From Doryteuthis pealeii (Eukaryota; Mollusca; Cephalopoda; Myopsida; Loliginidae), in assembly GCA_023376005.1 (NCBI GenBank), contig CM042160.1:80234376-80298375 (forward strand): a stretch of 64,000 bases of DNA. Reading direction: 5' to 3'. Positions 11,471-22,178 of this stretch are shown here, piece by piece. A program made the translations under genes and the position numbers. The notes beneath the pieces were generated by a model. That model was not told where the DNA came from. It worked only from the letters and a program-made list of their open reading frames with translations, and did not search any database. Every line of letters begins with the position of its first letter. Position 1 is the stretch's first letter.

Positions 11471-11666
11471 GTGTGTTGTGCAACTAAATAGGTACTATGG
11501 TTCAGGTTGCATCTAAGAATTATGCAACAAAACTTTAAAATGCCAAGTAATCCTAGGTTAAAAGTTCAAATTTTGAAATTGTTTCACAAATAAAAAATTA
11601 TTGAGGAGACAATAAAAGTCATTAAAAAAAAAACTTTATAGTGTAAGGGAACACAAGCCCCTTTAA

Positions 11667-11687
11667 TGTGTGTGTGTGTGTGTGTGT
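11667..11687. repeat. (TG)n microsatellite
   Basis: About ten TG dinucleotides in A+T-rich DNA. Confidence 0.95.
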
Positions 11688-11689
11688 TT

Positions 11690-12880
11690 TGTTTTTTTCC
11701 AGAAATAAACAAAAAAAACAAAAAAGTATTTATTCGCATAAAATTAGTTTGAGTTTTGAAAAAAATCCATTTTTTTTTCAGCTATTATTTTCCAAGTATT
11801 TAGCCATAAGTTCACACACTTTCCTAATTTCTTAATGAATATGATTTATTTCTTTAAACAATTGGAATCAAGACATTGAAAAAAAAATGAAAACAAATTA
11901 ATGTTTTAGTTTTTAATTATTAAAAAGAATGTGATAGATAATCGCTAAGATGTTAGATAAATTGTATGTATAATTGATTTATATTCAAAATCTTTGTTTC
12001 TTCAATTTGACAAATTTTACTACAGACACCAATTCATTTTAATACAATTTTACATTTATTTATTATTAATTACATTTTATTAGAATGTACATCCTTATTA
12101 CATTATGATAAAATGGAATTAAATAAAATTAATAAAGGGATCAATCATTTGAGACTCAATTGTTCTTCCTTTGTCCTTCACTTCTGGACGTCAATCTTAT
12201 ATTTCATATAAAGAATTTATTAAAAATTAATTTAATTCTAAAAATGGAAAAAAAAAAAGGATTTTTAGTTATGATTAACTGAATAAAGCCAACACATTTA
12301 ATTAGAGAACACATAGTTATATATTTGTATCTACTGAAAACATTCAAACAGTTTGGGTTTTTTAAACCTCACCCCACCCGTTTAGTTTTAGCAAGATTTT
12401 AATTTAATTAAATTAATTCTGCCCCCCCCCCCTCCAATAAAATGATGTGCACTTAATAATCGCATAATTTTCTTCCGCTTCTGCCGAATAAATAAATCCT
12501 CTATATTTCATGAACCTTTTTTTGTTTTTGTTTAGATTAAATTCTTTTTAAATTATTTGCTATGGTTGGTTGGTTGGCTGGCTGGTTATAAAACGTTTCT
12601 TCCTGTATGATGTGAACTTATATAAGTATTTGGAGGTCAGTAGTCCATAATTCAATGTGTAATTCTAGAATCTGGTATTCAAATTAAAATAGTTGAGGAA
12701 ATAAATCCCTAATTTCTTATTAAAAAAAACATTTTTGTTTGAGAATTGAATTGACCTATTTCCTTTTGTTAAGTTGACCGAGACACATTTTTATTCTTAA
12801 ATTGAAGTTAGAAAATAAATAAAATATAAAAATAAATACGGAATATCGTTTGTTAGGATTTTCAATTCAAAAAAAGCCTC
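11690..12880. other. A+T-rich spacer
   Basis: Only homopolymer tracts (A, T, a C-run at 12422) and a short GGTT/GGCT run at 12566-12590 are seen. Confidence 0.5.
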
Positions 12881-12884
12881 TAGT

Positions 12885-13140
12885 CATAACTTGTTTTTGG
12901 CTACGTTAAATTTCAATTGATTTAACGATGCAAAAATATAAACATGGTTTTTCGTTCATAATTTTCATTATTTACGTAAGCTGAATTTTAAAAATATCAT
13001 CAGAAGTTTGTATAATGTTTCTTCTTTTGAATGGACAAAAAACTTTCAAGATAATATTAACCTTTATGCAAATTTCATTGTATTAGATATAGGTGGGGGT
13101 AAATTTCACAGGGAAAATTGGTGGTACCTAAAATACGGAA
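12885..13140 (+). repeat. A+T-rich dispersed repeat (family A), copy 1
   Basis: The copy runs from 'agtcataacttgttttt' through 'caattgatttaacgatgc' and 'ttcgttcataattttcatta' to 'gggaaaattggtggtacc'. The same order is found at 13756-14002 (plus), and in reverse at 16172-16435 and 20528-20790. The end next to GGTACC is shared by all copies. There is no coding capacity. Confidence 0.85.
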
Positions 13141-13596
13141 TATCGTTTGTTAGGGTTTTCATTCTCTGATTAACTTCTGTAGATAAACTTTATTTTTTGT
13201 CAGTGATGTGAGTATTGTAGTAAAACGATTGTCATTTACCAAAAATAAAACTTTTTTTTTTGTTATCTATGTTACATTGTCAGCGTGAGTATTCAGAATC
13301 TTTTCAACAAAAAATATTCAAAATTGTTTAACCTTCAAATTCAATGTTTTTTATACAACAACAATCACAACCGATGCACAGTAAGTTTGATTGTCGTGGT
13401 TTTGATAAATTTATTTTACCGTCATAATAATTCAGTAAATTGGTTTACAACGGTAAAATAAATCTGTAAAAAAAGTTCTACGAAACTTGACATCACCGAT
13501 TATTCTAGAGTACAGAAAATAAATAATATGTTGCATATATAAAAAAAAAAAATTAAGATCAGCTGGGTAACATGAAAAGTATTTTTGAATTAGGTA

Positions 13597-13758
13597 CCAC
13601 CAAAATAGGTCACGTGATCAGTTTAGGCCATATTGAAGGAAGAAAGGTAAATATTTTTTAAAACTTTTTTTCTTTAAATCTCGCAAAAAAGAAATAACGA
13701 ACATAAAGAGTTGCCACGAAGAAAAACAGTTAAATCAAAGATCAAATTATCCGACTAG
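13597..13758 (+). repeat. Family-A flank: 'ggtaccaccaaaataggtcacgtg' block
   Basis: This block carries GGTACCACC, GGTCACGTGATCAGTTTAGG and 'gaaataacgaacataaagag'. It recurs at 48506-48662 (plus) and, shortened, at 45437-45505. Read in reverse, its end is seen at 17735-17800 and 22855-22975. It probably forms one end of a larger element of which family A is another part. Confidence 0.75.
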
Positions 13759-14002
13759 TCATAACTTGTTTTGGGCTACGTTAAATTTCAATTGATTTAA
13801 CGATGCAAAAATGTAAACATTGTTTTTCGTTCATAATTTTCATTATTTCCGTAAGCTGAAAATTTTTAAAAATCATCAGAAGTTTTTTTTAATATTTCTT
13901 CTTTCTAATGGACAAAATTTTCAAGATAATATTAACCTTTATGCAAGTTTCGTTGTGTTAAATATAGCGGGGGGTAAATTTTACAGGGAAAATTGGTGGT
14001 AC
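13756..14002 (+). repeat. A+T-rich dispersed repeat (family A), copy 2
   Basis: Close copy of 12885-13140, directly following the 13597-13758 block. It ends in 'gggaaaattggtggtacg'. Confidence 0.85.
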
Positions 14003-14217
14003 GTATGTACGTACATCAAATCCTTGTTTGTATTGTATTATCTATTGCACGTAGATTCATTATGCATTCAATTTTGACAATGATTGACTTTTTTAATGAA
14101 TTAAGAGCAGAAAAACAGACCTAACTTTGCAGAAAAATACCCTTTATCATAAAATTAAATAAAAACTTGTTCAAATGAAAATACAATGATTGCAATAAAA
14201 TAAAAATGAATATATAC

Positions 14218-14615
14218 CTGCAAACAGGGCCCATTTGTAAAATTGTAAGTCCGAATCGAAAGAGCCACATTCCATGTGGTGATTTTTGTTTTGGGTCTTT
14301 CTGTTGACATTCTCTTTTATAATCTTGATAATAAAAATAAAAGTTTAAGATGGAATTACTGATGGAAGGAACAGCAACAAATGCCAAAGTCAAACTAAAC
14401 CACAAATATTTAGAGTGTGAATAATATCGGAATGAAAGTGCAATATCCGAGATGAAGTCGAAATAAAAACACACGATTGTTGTAAGGGCTATGAATACAT
14501 CAAAATTTGTGTAGGACAAATCAGTTGGGAGACCATCAACAACATCTGTATCCAAAGAGACAGGTTGTCGGAAATATCTCGTTTGTTTAGATTTACGACA
14601 TTTGGAATCTGACAT
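14218..14615 (-). CDS. XK-related protein, first coding exon
   Basis: XK-related (Xkr) proteins are multi-pass plasma-membrane proteins. Several are caspase-activated phospholipid scramblases and others are transport-associated. The exon encodes about 132 residues starting MSDSKCRKSKQTRYFRQP. A short polar N-terminus is followed by a membrane segment with the family's acidic motif (CFYFDFISDIALSFRYY, about residues 49-65). A second hydrophobic segment (WFSLTLAFVAVPSISNS, about 72-88) and the QDYKRE element follow, and the exon closes with FGLTILQMGPVCR, equivalent to the conserved 'LQLGPLWRY'. The frame stays open past this point, but the family match stops at a good donor, CAG|GTATAT (exon ends 14218), so I end the exon there (phase 2). 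No later exon is found downstream on the minus strand in this window. The gene is either incomplete here or has a long repeat-filled intron. Confidence 0.8.
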
Positions 14616-14639
14616 AGTGGTGATTTTTACCTGAACAAG

Positions 14640-15290
14640 ATAAAAGCATCACGTGTTGGTTTTGAAATTGTCTTCTTTTTTTTTTTCTTTTTTTTTTTTT
14701 TTGGTGACGAATTTTAATTTTTTTAATAAATTTTCTATATAAAATAATTTATCTTTACCCCTTTTTTTTTTTTTTTTTTCCACTTATGTTTTATCTTTTT
14801 TGGTGCAACATTATTGAATCTTCAATTTCGGGTTGTGTTGAGAATTTCTTTTTTCCTTCAGTTTTCTTCCTATAAAGCCTGAGACAAATTCATACCTGCT
14901 TTTTAACACAAAATTAAGCATATAATATTTTGTTTTTTCGTTGTTTTGCGGAGTCTTTCTTTTTCTTTTCTTTTCTTTTTTTCTTTCGTCCAGTCTTTTC
15001 CAAGGGGAAAATGAATGACTGCTTATCACTAGTTTTAACTACTACACAACATCTCCTAGGTAATTTTTTTTTTTTTTTCGTTTACAGCAGCAAAAATAAC
15101 TTAAAATACAAACATAATAATATACATTTCAATAGAGAATAGGCCTGTAAGTCACTATCATTGTTGTGATTGGTGGTGGTAGTTTGGTTTGTTTGTTTTT
15201 TCGGACCAACAAAGGTGTAACCAACTAATAGAGGCTACTTACATTGCCATACTAAGTAGTTTGCAGTGATATTGATTGTAAATAAGAATT
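14640..15290. other. T-rich spacer upstream of the XK-related exon
   Basis: It contains long T-runs (14677-14702, 14761-14780, 15065-15079). No promoter element is convincing. Confidence 0.4.
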
Positions 15291-15295
15291 GTTAT

Positions 15296-15400
15296 TGTAG
15301 TAGTAGTAGTAGTCAGAGTAGGGTTGAGGAAATACTTCCGGGTCACAAATGTGAACTTTACGGTTGAAGAGGTAAACATCACATACACACACACACACAC
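15296..15400. repeat. TAG and AC microsatellites
   Basis: A (TAG)n run at 15297-15314 and an (AC)n run at 15384-15401 lie within one arm of a dispersed repeat. Confidence 0.85.
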
Positions 15401-15404
15401 AAAT

Positions 15405-15550
15405 CGTGGTAAAGAAGAACAGTTTTCTCGTTTATTCCTACCATAAAATAAACTGAACCTCATTTTATGTCCGTGTTTTTGCAATAAATGTTTTATTTTT
15501 CTTGAACCCGTTATTTTACAATACTAAATATATTTTCTTTATTAGGGACT
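15405..15550 (+). repeat. Inverted-repeat arm pairing with 19985-20150
   Basis: It shares 'cgtttattcctaccataaaa', 'cattttatgtccgtgttttt' and 'attttacaatactaaatata' with the reverse complement of 19985-20150. A shorter related copy is at 46055-46135 (plus). Confidence 0.8.
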
Positions 15551-15554
15551 GGCA

Positions 15555-16170
15555 AAAAAATCAGCTTCTACGAGTTTTAAAAGCGAATTAAAAATAATTA
15601 AATCTATTATTTAAGGTCAAACTTTGTCTAAATCGATAAGTAGTAACATAATGACCATCATTAAAAAAATAAAAATATCATTACATATGCAGTTTATTTT
15701 TAAAAGATTTAAAACCATTTATTTTGGTCAATTTTGACGCGATCCGCCATTCAGCCTCTTTTTCAATGGTTTCAATGCTTGTTTACAATTTTAATGTAAC
15801 ATTTGGGATGGAAAAAAATTTACCAAAAATCAGGTAATTATCCGATTTTAATGAAATTTTCAGCATTGATTTATCAATTAATGAATTTTATAATGCATCA
15901 GTTATTTTATTTCAAAACTTTAATTTAGTATTTTTGCTATGAAAAATTAATATATAAAATTCATTTAAAATAAAAAAAAATATTCGGATTTTAAGTTTAA
16001 AATGTTATATTTTTAGATTCTAGAAATAAATATCTATTTAATGCAAACCTTATTTTATTACATCAAAGTATACTTTTTGAAGAAAAACTCTATTGAAAAT
16101 GTACCCCCCCCCCTTTTTAAGCAGAAAAAATATCGATGTATAATTTTTTTCTTTTATAAGATATATAAAT
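15555..16170 (+). repeat. A+T-rich dispersed repeat (family B), copy 1
   Basis: It aligns in the same orientation with 60165-60770. Shared words in order are 'ttatttaaggtcaaa', 'aagtagtaacataatg', 'tgaattttataatgcatcag' and 'atgtat(a/g)atttttttc'. No ORF. Confidence 0.75.
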
Positions 16171-16171
16171 A

Positions 16172-16435
16172 TATAGGTACCACCAATTTGACACTGTGCA
16201 ATTTACCCCCCCCCCCTACATTTAACACAATGAAACTTGCAGAAAAATTAATATTTTCCTGAAAAGTTTTTTCCATTCGAAAGAAAAAACATTAAACAAA
16301 CTCCTGATGATTTTTTTAATTTTTTATCAGCATACGAAAATAATGAAAATTATGATTGAAAAACAATGTTTTCATTTTTGCACTGTTAAATCAACTGAAA
16401 TTTAAAGTAGCTAAAAACAAGTTACGATAAGAGGA
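16172..16435 (-). repeat. Family A repeat, copy 3 (inverted)
   Basis: Reverse complement of the 12885-13140 block, beginning at GGTACCACC. It carries C-runs where the other copies have 'ggtggggg'. Confidence 0.85.
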
Positions 16436-16439
16436 TTTT

Positions 16440-17865
16440 TTTAAAATTCTATGAAAAATCAATTAATGGTCCGATTTTCCTGAAAATTTCCATAAATGTT
16501 TACCATTGGATGTAAATACATTTGAAATAGTTTTTTTCTAAAATATATTAGGGGAAATATTTTTTTACGAGGTCTATCACCCACCCCCTATTTTATTTTA
16601 TGAGATTTAAAAAAATGGCGTGGAAAAAAAATTTGGTACTTTTTTTCTATAAAGATAAGAGGCTGAATAACTATATCAATGAAATTGTATAACGTACCAA
16701 ATAGTTTTTTTAGGAAAAAATAATGAAATCGGAAATAAAAAGTGCAAAAAAAATGTCATAATATTAATATTTGAAAACTTTTTTTTGCTTATGTAATTGG
16801 TATGTACTATATTCTATTAAATTGTCAAAAAAAAAAATTTAAATTAATTTTTACGAGATTTTCAATCTTTTGTGTGATTAAATATTTTTATTTTCTGCGT
16901 GAAATAAATTAATTTTTTTTTTTTTCCTGTGGAAAAAAATCAAAATTTTCTCGGATATTTAAAAACATGAATTTTAGAATTCAGGTGAACTAAAAGTTGG
17001 TCCGATCCGTGCTCGATTAATATTTTTAAAAGAATTTGTAATTTTTATTGTTGAATAGTAATCTTTGGTTCTTAGAATATATGGAAGGGCATAACCGTCA
17101 TATTTGTTTTACAAAGAGACGAGACGAGACGCTTCTGAATAACAACCGAAGTTTGTTTTTCTTTGTTCAAAAAAGTTAAATAAGATAATTTTTTTCGCTA
17201 TTAGAATACAAAGTAAGTATACAGGATTATTTTATCAGTTTTTCTCTTAGAAAAAATATTCAAATTTTCATTTCATTTTCGATTTTAAAAAGTAATACCA
17301 AAACCGAAGACATTTTTTTAACGTCAATTTCACGGTGACATTTTACTATTAAATTTTTTTCAAGTTTTTATTCATGTTAATAGTAAAAACATTGTTTTTC
17401 GTTCATAATTTTCATTATTTTCCTAAGCTGAATTTTTTTTTTAAATCATCAGGACTTTTTAAAATGTTTCTTCTTTCGAATGCACAAAAAAAAATTCTAG
17501 ATAATATTTCAAGATAAAAAAAAAAGAATATCTTAAAAATCGCAGAAAACAAATAAAATCGGTTATTGAATATGCACAAGACAAAAAGTTAAATTAGTGT
17601 TATCCATACTTTTACTGGTTGATCGTAAAAGGGAAATAATTTGTAACTTTTCTGTCTATATTACGGTCTGAAAATTACCCTTTCGCATGTAATACGGGCA
17701 GGTTTGTTTATTTTTTAAGATAACGATGTAATTTTTCCCAATCGGATAATTTGATCTTTGAATTAACTATTTTTCTTTGTAACAACCCTGTACGATCTTT
17801 TTTTTTACGAGATTTTTGATAAACAAAGTTCGGAAATATCTATTTCCGTTTTATTCAAGATGGCA
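16440..17865. repeat. A+T-rich dispersed repeat (family A extension)
   Basis: The order 'ttggatgtaaat', 'atattaggggaaatat', 'acgaggtct', 'ataaagataag', 'ttgaatagtaat' and 'ttattgaatatgcacaag' is repeated at 20860-22950 (split by an insertion) and at 23010-23830. It appears in reverse at 48740-49030. No frame is open across copies. Confidence 0.7.
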
Positions 17866-18141
17866 TAAACGGGGTACTCTATGAGGAAGTTCGTCCCGGT
17901 CCCCTGCCTCCAAATTTGCTGTTCGGTGACGTATCAAATACCAACCCCAACTATTACCGCTAGAGCGGTGTTACTTGAAAGAAAACAACCAACTCAAATA
18001 ACAACCCCAACTATCATATCGGCGCAAGGCCCTCTAGATATATTTGAGGGGGGGGGGCTTTTTTGTCTTAATTCTATTCTTGTTTATTTATTTTTTCCAT
18101 TCGAAAGAAAAAAACATTAAACCGTTTTTTGTCGCAATTCC

Positions 18142-18366
18142 ATCTATCTATCTATCTATCTATCTATATCGTTGTGTTTATCTATCTATCTATCTATCTA
18201 TCTATATCGTTGTGTTTATCTATCTATCTATCTATCTATCTATATCGTTGTGTTTATCTATCTATCTATATCGTTGCGTGTTTATCTATCTATCTATCTA
18301 TCTATATCGTTGCGTGTTTACCTATCTACCTATCTATATCGTGCACTGTTTACCTATCTATCTATT
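18142..18366 (+). repeat. (TATC)n microsatellite with TATATCGTTGTG interruptions
   Basis: Runs of TATC are separated at fairly regular spacing by 'tatatcgttgtgtt' or 'tatatcgttgcgtg'. It is thus a higher-order repeat rather than a pure tetranucleotide. All three plus frames stay open through it, giving spurious Ser-Ile-Tyr-Leu peptides. Confidence 0.95.
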
Positions 18367-18631
18367 TACTGTCGAAAATAACTATCTATCTCAGTCTGTT
18401 CAAAACTATCTAAACAAGAAATATGACAAATTTCTATAAATAAACAAGAATTACAAATTACGATAATAAGAATTACGACAAAAAAAGAAAAATTAGAATT
18501 GCGACAAAAAACGGTTTAATGTTTTTTTCTTTCGAATGGAAAAAATAAACAAGAATTAAGACAAAAAAGCCCCCCCCCCCCTCAAATAGGCGCCGATACG
18601 ATAGTTGGGGTTGTTATTTGAGTTGGTTGTA

Positions 18632-19623
18632 GCTGTCACTGTTTTTAGGCTGATTCCAGCAGTAAACAAATTTTGCCTTGTCATTGGCATCATGTCCGGT
18701 TTTAGGCCTCCCCTTCCCACTCCCTCCTCTTGACCCCCAAATAAAGTACCCTATGACCCTGATCACCCTCCTGGTAAAAAATGGTTACCTTATAAAAAAT
18801 AGTTCTTGGGTTTTTTAATAACCCCTATTATATGTGTAAGTGCATTTTCTGTGATTGTTTGGAGTGCTTATTTTGCCTTTGTGTTTTATGATGAGTAACT
18901 CTCTGCTGTTTGTGCAGTGAAATAAAAAAGGGTTTTAAATAAAAGATAAAGTCTTGGATTATGTAGGAATTTTGGTATTGTCTAGTCTAAAAGAGTGCTA
19001 GCAAATATCTTTCTTTCCGTTGAGATGGTCATTTGAGCAAGTCAAGCTTTTTGAGGCTCCGATTGTGAGCAACTTTGGCGGTAGTTTTGAAACCGCAATT
19101 CTTAGAACCACTAAGATATTGGTCCCTTTAATGTGCAAGTCCCTAAGTGCCAGCAAAGGTATTTAAGTCCTCCATTCTCTTCTGAAACTGCATTTATTTA
19201 CATGTTGTTATTTTGTTTTAATTTGTAATTTCTCAAAATGAGAAATATCCTTTTCCCCTGTTAAATTATTGTTTGTGCTTTTTTGTGGCATTTGAGTTCT
19301 AAATACCCCAAACCCCCATTCATATGTGTAATTTGTAATTCATAGTTTGTGCTTTAAATGTTTTTATAGTTGGAATTTTCTGTGTAATATTTGTCTATTT
19401 TATTGTATTTGTATTTCATTGTATTTTGTGTGATATTGTGACTTATTCGAATTTTCGTTTAATTCACAGTTTTCACGGCATTCACTGTATGAAAAAATAA
19501 AGAACTATTTTTGAACTACGGTGTTGTCTGTACGTCCTTGAGCGCACGGTGCGAAGCAACTTCTTTGTAAAGACACGGAAAGCCAAATTTGTTGTCAGCA
19601 AAATTGTGGGACTGCCATTAACA
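18632..19623. other. Single-copy interior of nested palindrome
   Basis: No ORF longer than background. It holds AATAAA signals near 18922 and 19495 and nothing else recognisable. Confidence 0.4.
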
Positions 19624-19835
19624 TTGGTTGTTTTCTTTCAAGTAACACCGCTCTAGCGGTAATAGTTGGGGTTGGTATTTGATACGTCACCGAACAGCAA
19701 ATTTGGAGGCAGGGGACCGGGACGAACTTCCTCATAGAGTACCGTTTTTTCGTCGACGATGATTAAAATCTGACGTTTTTATTTTAGAGTACCAAAGCCA
19801 AAAAGAAAAGAAATAACAACAACAAAAGGCAATAT

Positions 19836-19915
19836 TCAACTTTTTACTCGTAAATTCCTACCATAAAATTAGGCTTGGGCATTTTATGGTAGGAATTTAT
19901 GAGTAAAAAGTTGAA
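19836..19915. repeat. 35-bp-stem hairpin (cruciform candidate)
   Basis: Arms 19836-19870 and 19881-19915 are reverse complements with one mismatch around a 10-base loop. The core 'ttcctaccataaaat' is the same word found at 15436, 20105 (reverse) and 46061. Confidence 0.95.
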
Positions 19916-19984
19916 GTGTAAAAACCAACCCCCATTTTAAAACTAACCATTCTCACAAAATAAAAACTTTTAGAATATACACAT

Positions 19985-20150
19985 TGAAGTGAATATTAAA
20001 ATAGATAAAAGAAATATATTTAGTATTGTAAAATAACGGTTGCAAGAAAAATAAAACATTTATTGCAAAAACACGGACATAAAATGAGGGTTCAGTTTAT
20101 TTATGGTAGGAATAAACGAGAAAACTGTTCTTTTTTACCCAAATCGTGAT
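19985..20150 (-). repeat. Inverted-repeat arm pairing with 15405-15550
   Basis: See the partner entry. It includes 'tagtattgtaaaataacggt' and 'gcaaaaacacggacataaaa'. Confidence 0.8.
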
Positions 20151-20527
20151 GTAATGGTCAAGCAAGTTTAGTCTCACATATCTATTAATACTATTAATAG
20201 CAAGTTCAATCTCCATACTTTTAACCTTGTGTTACACACTACTCGTGGGGAACGAGTAAAATACCTACACTCTAATATAAAGATGCTTCTGGAATTGAAA
20301 TTATTATTTTTAGCAATCAAAATTTGTGACAATCTTTCGGAATATGTCAGTAATTAAAGGAGACTATTTCAACTTTCTTAATTAATTATAAAATTATGTG
20401 TGCAAAAAAGTTCTCAATGTTATTGCAAACTTTATGTGGTGTCAATAAATCATCCGACTAAAAAATTGGACGTTTTAAAAAAAAAATGTTTTTTTTTAAA
20501 TCTTAAAATGGCCCTTTTTTAATGTAC

Positions 20528-21066
20528 TAGGTACCACCAATTTTCCCTGTGAAATTTACCCCACCACCACCACCATATTTAACACAATGAAACTTGCATA
20601 AAAGTTAATATTATCTTGAAAAAAAAATTTTTCCATTTGAAAGAAGAAACGTTAAAAAAACTCTTGATGATTTTTGAAAAAAAATTTCAGCTTATGGAAA
20701 TAATGAAAATTATGATTGAAAAACATGTTTTCATTTTAGCACCGTTAAATCAACTGAAATTTAACATAGCCAAACAAGTTACAATAAGAGGATTTTTTAA
20801 AAATTCTATGAAAAATCAATTAATAGTCTGATTTTCATGAAAATATCCATAACTATTTACCTTTGGATGTAAATATGTCTGAGAGTTTTTTCCTCAAATA
20901 TATTAGGGAAAATATTTTATTTTACAAGGTCTACTACACCTATTTTATTTTATGAGATATAAAAAAAAATTAACCGTCAGAAAACATTTTTACTTTTTTT
21001 CTATAAAGATAAGAGTCTGAATAACTATAGCAAAAAAATTGTATAATATACAACGCAGTAGTTTTT
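20528..21066 (-). repeat. Family A repeat, copy 4 (inverted), interrupted
   Basis: It begins at GGTACCACCAATTTTCCCTG and continues into the family-A extension. The sequence breaks off at 21072 and resumes at 22179 after the inserted LTR. The equivalent uninterrupted join is visible at 23200-23240. Confidence 0.85.
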
Positions 21067-21072
21067 TTAGTA

Positions 21073-22172
21073 TAACCCGTCGGTCGCTACCGAGCTAAAG
21101 GGCTCACAGAATCTCCGAAATTGGCCGTCAAGATCAGATTTTCTGCATCAACCAAGGATTGCAGGGTCTCTATATTTGCGGGAAGTCTAGCCGAATGCCC
21201 CACGTTGTGCTAAGATCTCAAACGACTAGAAATCTGCTATAGAAACTGATTTCCGAGGTTAATGGCGGCCGATTTGTCACACACAAAAAAGAATAACGAC
21301 TCTTTTTCTTCTTCAAAAATCAACAACATTTATATTCAAAAATACAAGAATACAAATAATTACTTTTCAAGGTTTATGGGAGTGATGTGCCCGTAATTAA
21401 CTACTTCTGGTCTTCTGCAAAGTATTGTGCAAAACAGTTCGTAAGTTGACTAAGTTTTCAAAATGGTCTTAGCTGAAGTCAGTTACTCTCGGCTCTCAGT
21501 ATTGCGTTAATCTTGTCAGCTAGCCCGATTCTCAAGCAATCACAACTTCATCTACCTGTTCGGCCTCATCTGCCCGTTTGGCTTAATCTCTGCCCGTTCG
21601 GCCTTGTCTGCCTCTCAAACCAAAAACGTCTGAGTTAAATAATATTTCAATCGGAACAATTTTATTTCCGGCCGGCATGAAGATATTGAGAATTTTTCTG
21701 CTCCTCCCACTCAAGCAGGGTAACCGCCTCCCTCTTGTTTCAACCAGCCAATCAAATTTACTTCCGCTCACCAATCTTGAATGTTTTTTAAATACATTCG
21801 ACTTTCTTTAATTTCGATTTTCAACAAGAGTTATCTCCATTCTCAAGTAGTAAGGTAACATAAAAACAATAGATTCTCTTTCATTCCGGTTTCTTCATTT
21901 TCCGGTAATCTATAAAACAGGATTTATCTTTTCCGCGCGACTAAAGTCTGATTACATCAAAGACTTGTCTATGAACGGCGCCTCTCGCTTCTGGGAGTTC
22001 CGACCTACTTGAGATTTTACTACTGGCCACCATCCGCCTCGACTGCCCGGTCGAGGTCATTGCCGGATCGCCCATCTGTTTTGAATCTACGGCTGAAGTC
22101 AGCCGGCGAATTATATTTCCGTTTTTTTTCTTTCTTTCTTTCTTCTAATTTCAAAACCTAAATCAGGTCACA
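21073..22172 (-). mobile_element. Probable solo LTR, 1.1 kb
   Basis: This is a block of distinctly higher G+C inside A+T-rich repeat DNA. It is flanked by a perfect 6-bp duplication TTAGTA (21067-21072 and 22173-22178). On the minus strand it starts TGTGACCTGA and ends GACGGGTTA. The related sequence at 23200-23240 shows the unoccupied site. It has no ORF of note. Local self-similarity ('gcccgttcggcct') occurs at 21555-21612. The size, TG start and short target duplication fit a solo LTR. The family is unknown and differs from the gypsy LTRs at 34.1 and 38.2 kb. Confidence 0.65.
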
Positions 22173-22178
22173 TTAGTA

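Larger units (their letters stand above)
17873..19743. mobile_element. Nested inverted-repeat element around a TATC satellite
   Basis: The outer arms, 17873-17992 and 19624-19743, are near-perfect reverse complements of ~120 bp, both starting GGTACTCTATGAGGAAGTTC. Inner arms 17985-18146 and 18497-18631 are also reverse complements. They close on a (TATC)n tract and share the 'caaccaactcaaataac' word with the outer arms. About 1 kb of single-copy DNA (18632-19623) lies between the inner right and outer right arms. No transposase frame is seen and no clear target duplication was found, so the mode of movement is unknown. Confidence 0.75.

Noticed and set aside
18044..18439. Long Ser-Ile-Tyr-Leu open frames on the plus strand
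   Set aside because: All three frames are open only because (TATC)n contains no stop codon. It is a microsatellite, not a gene.
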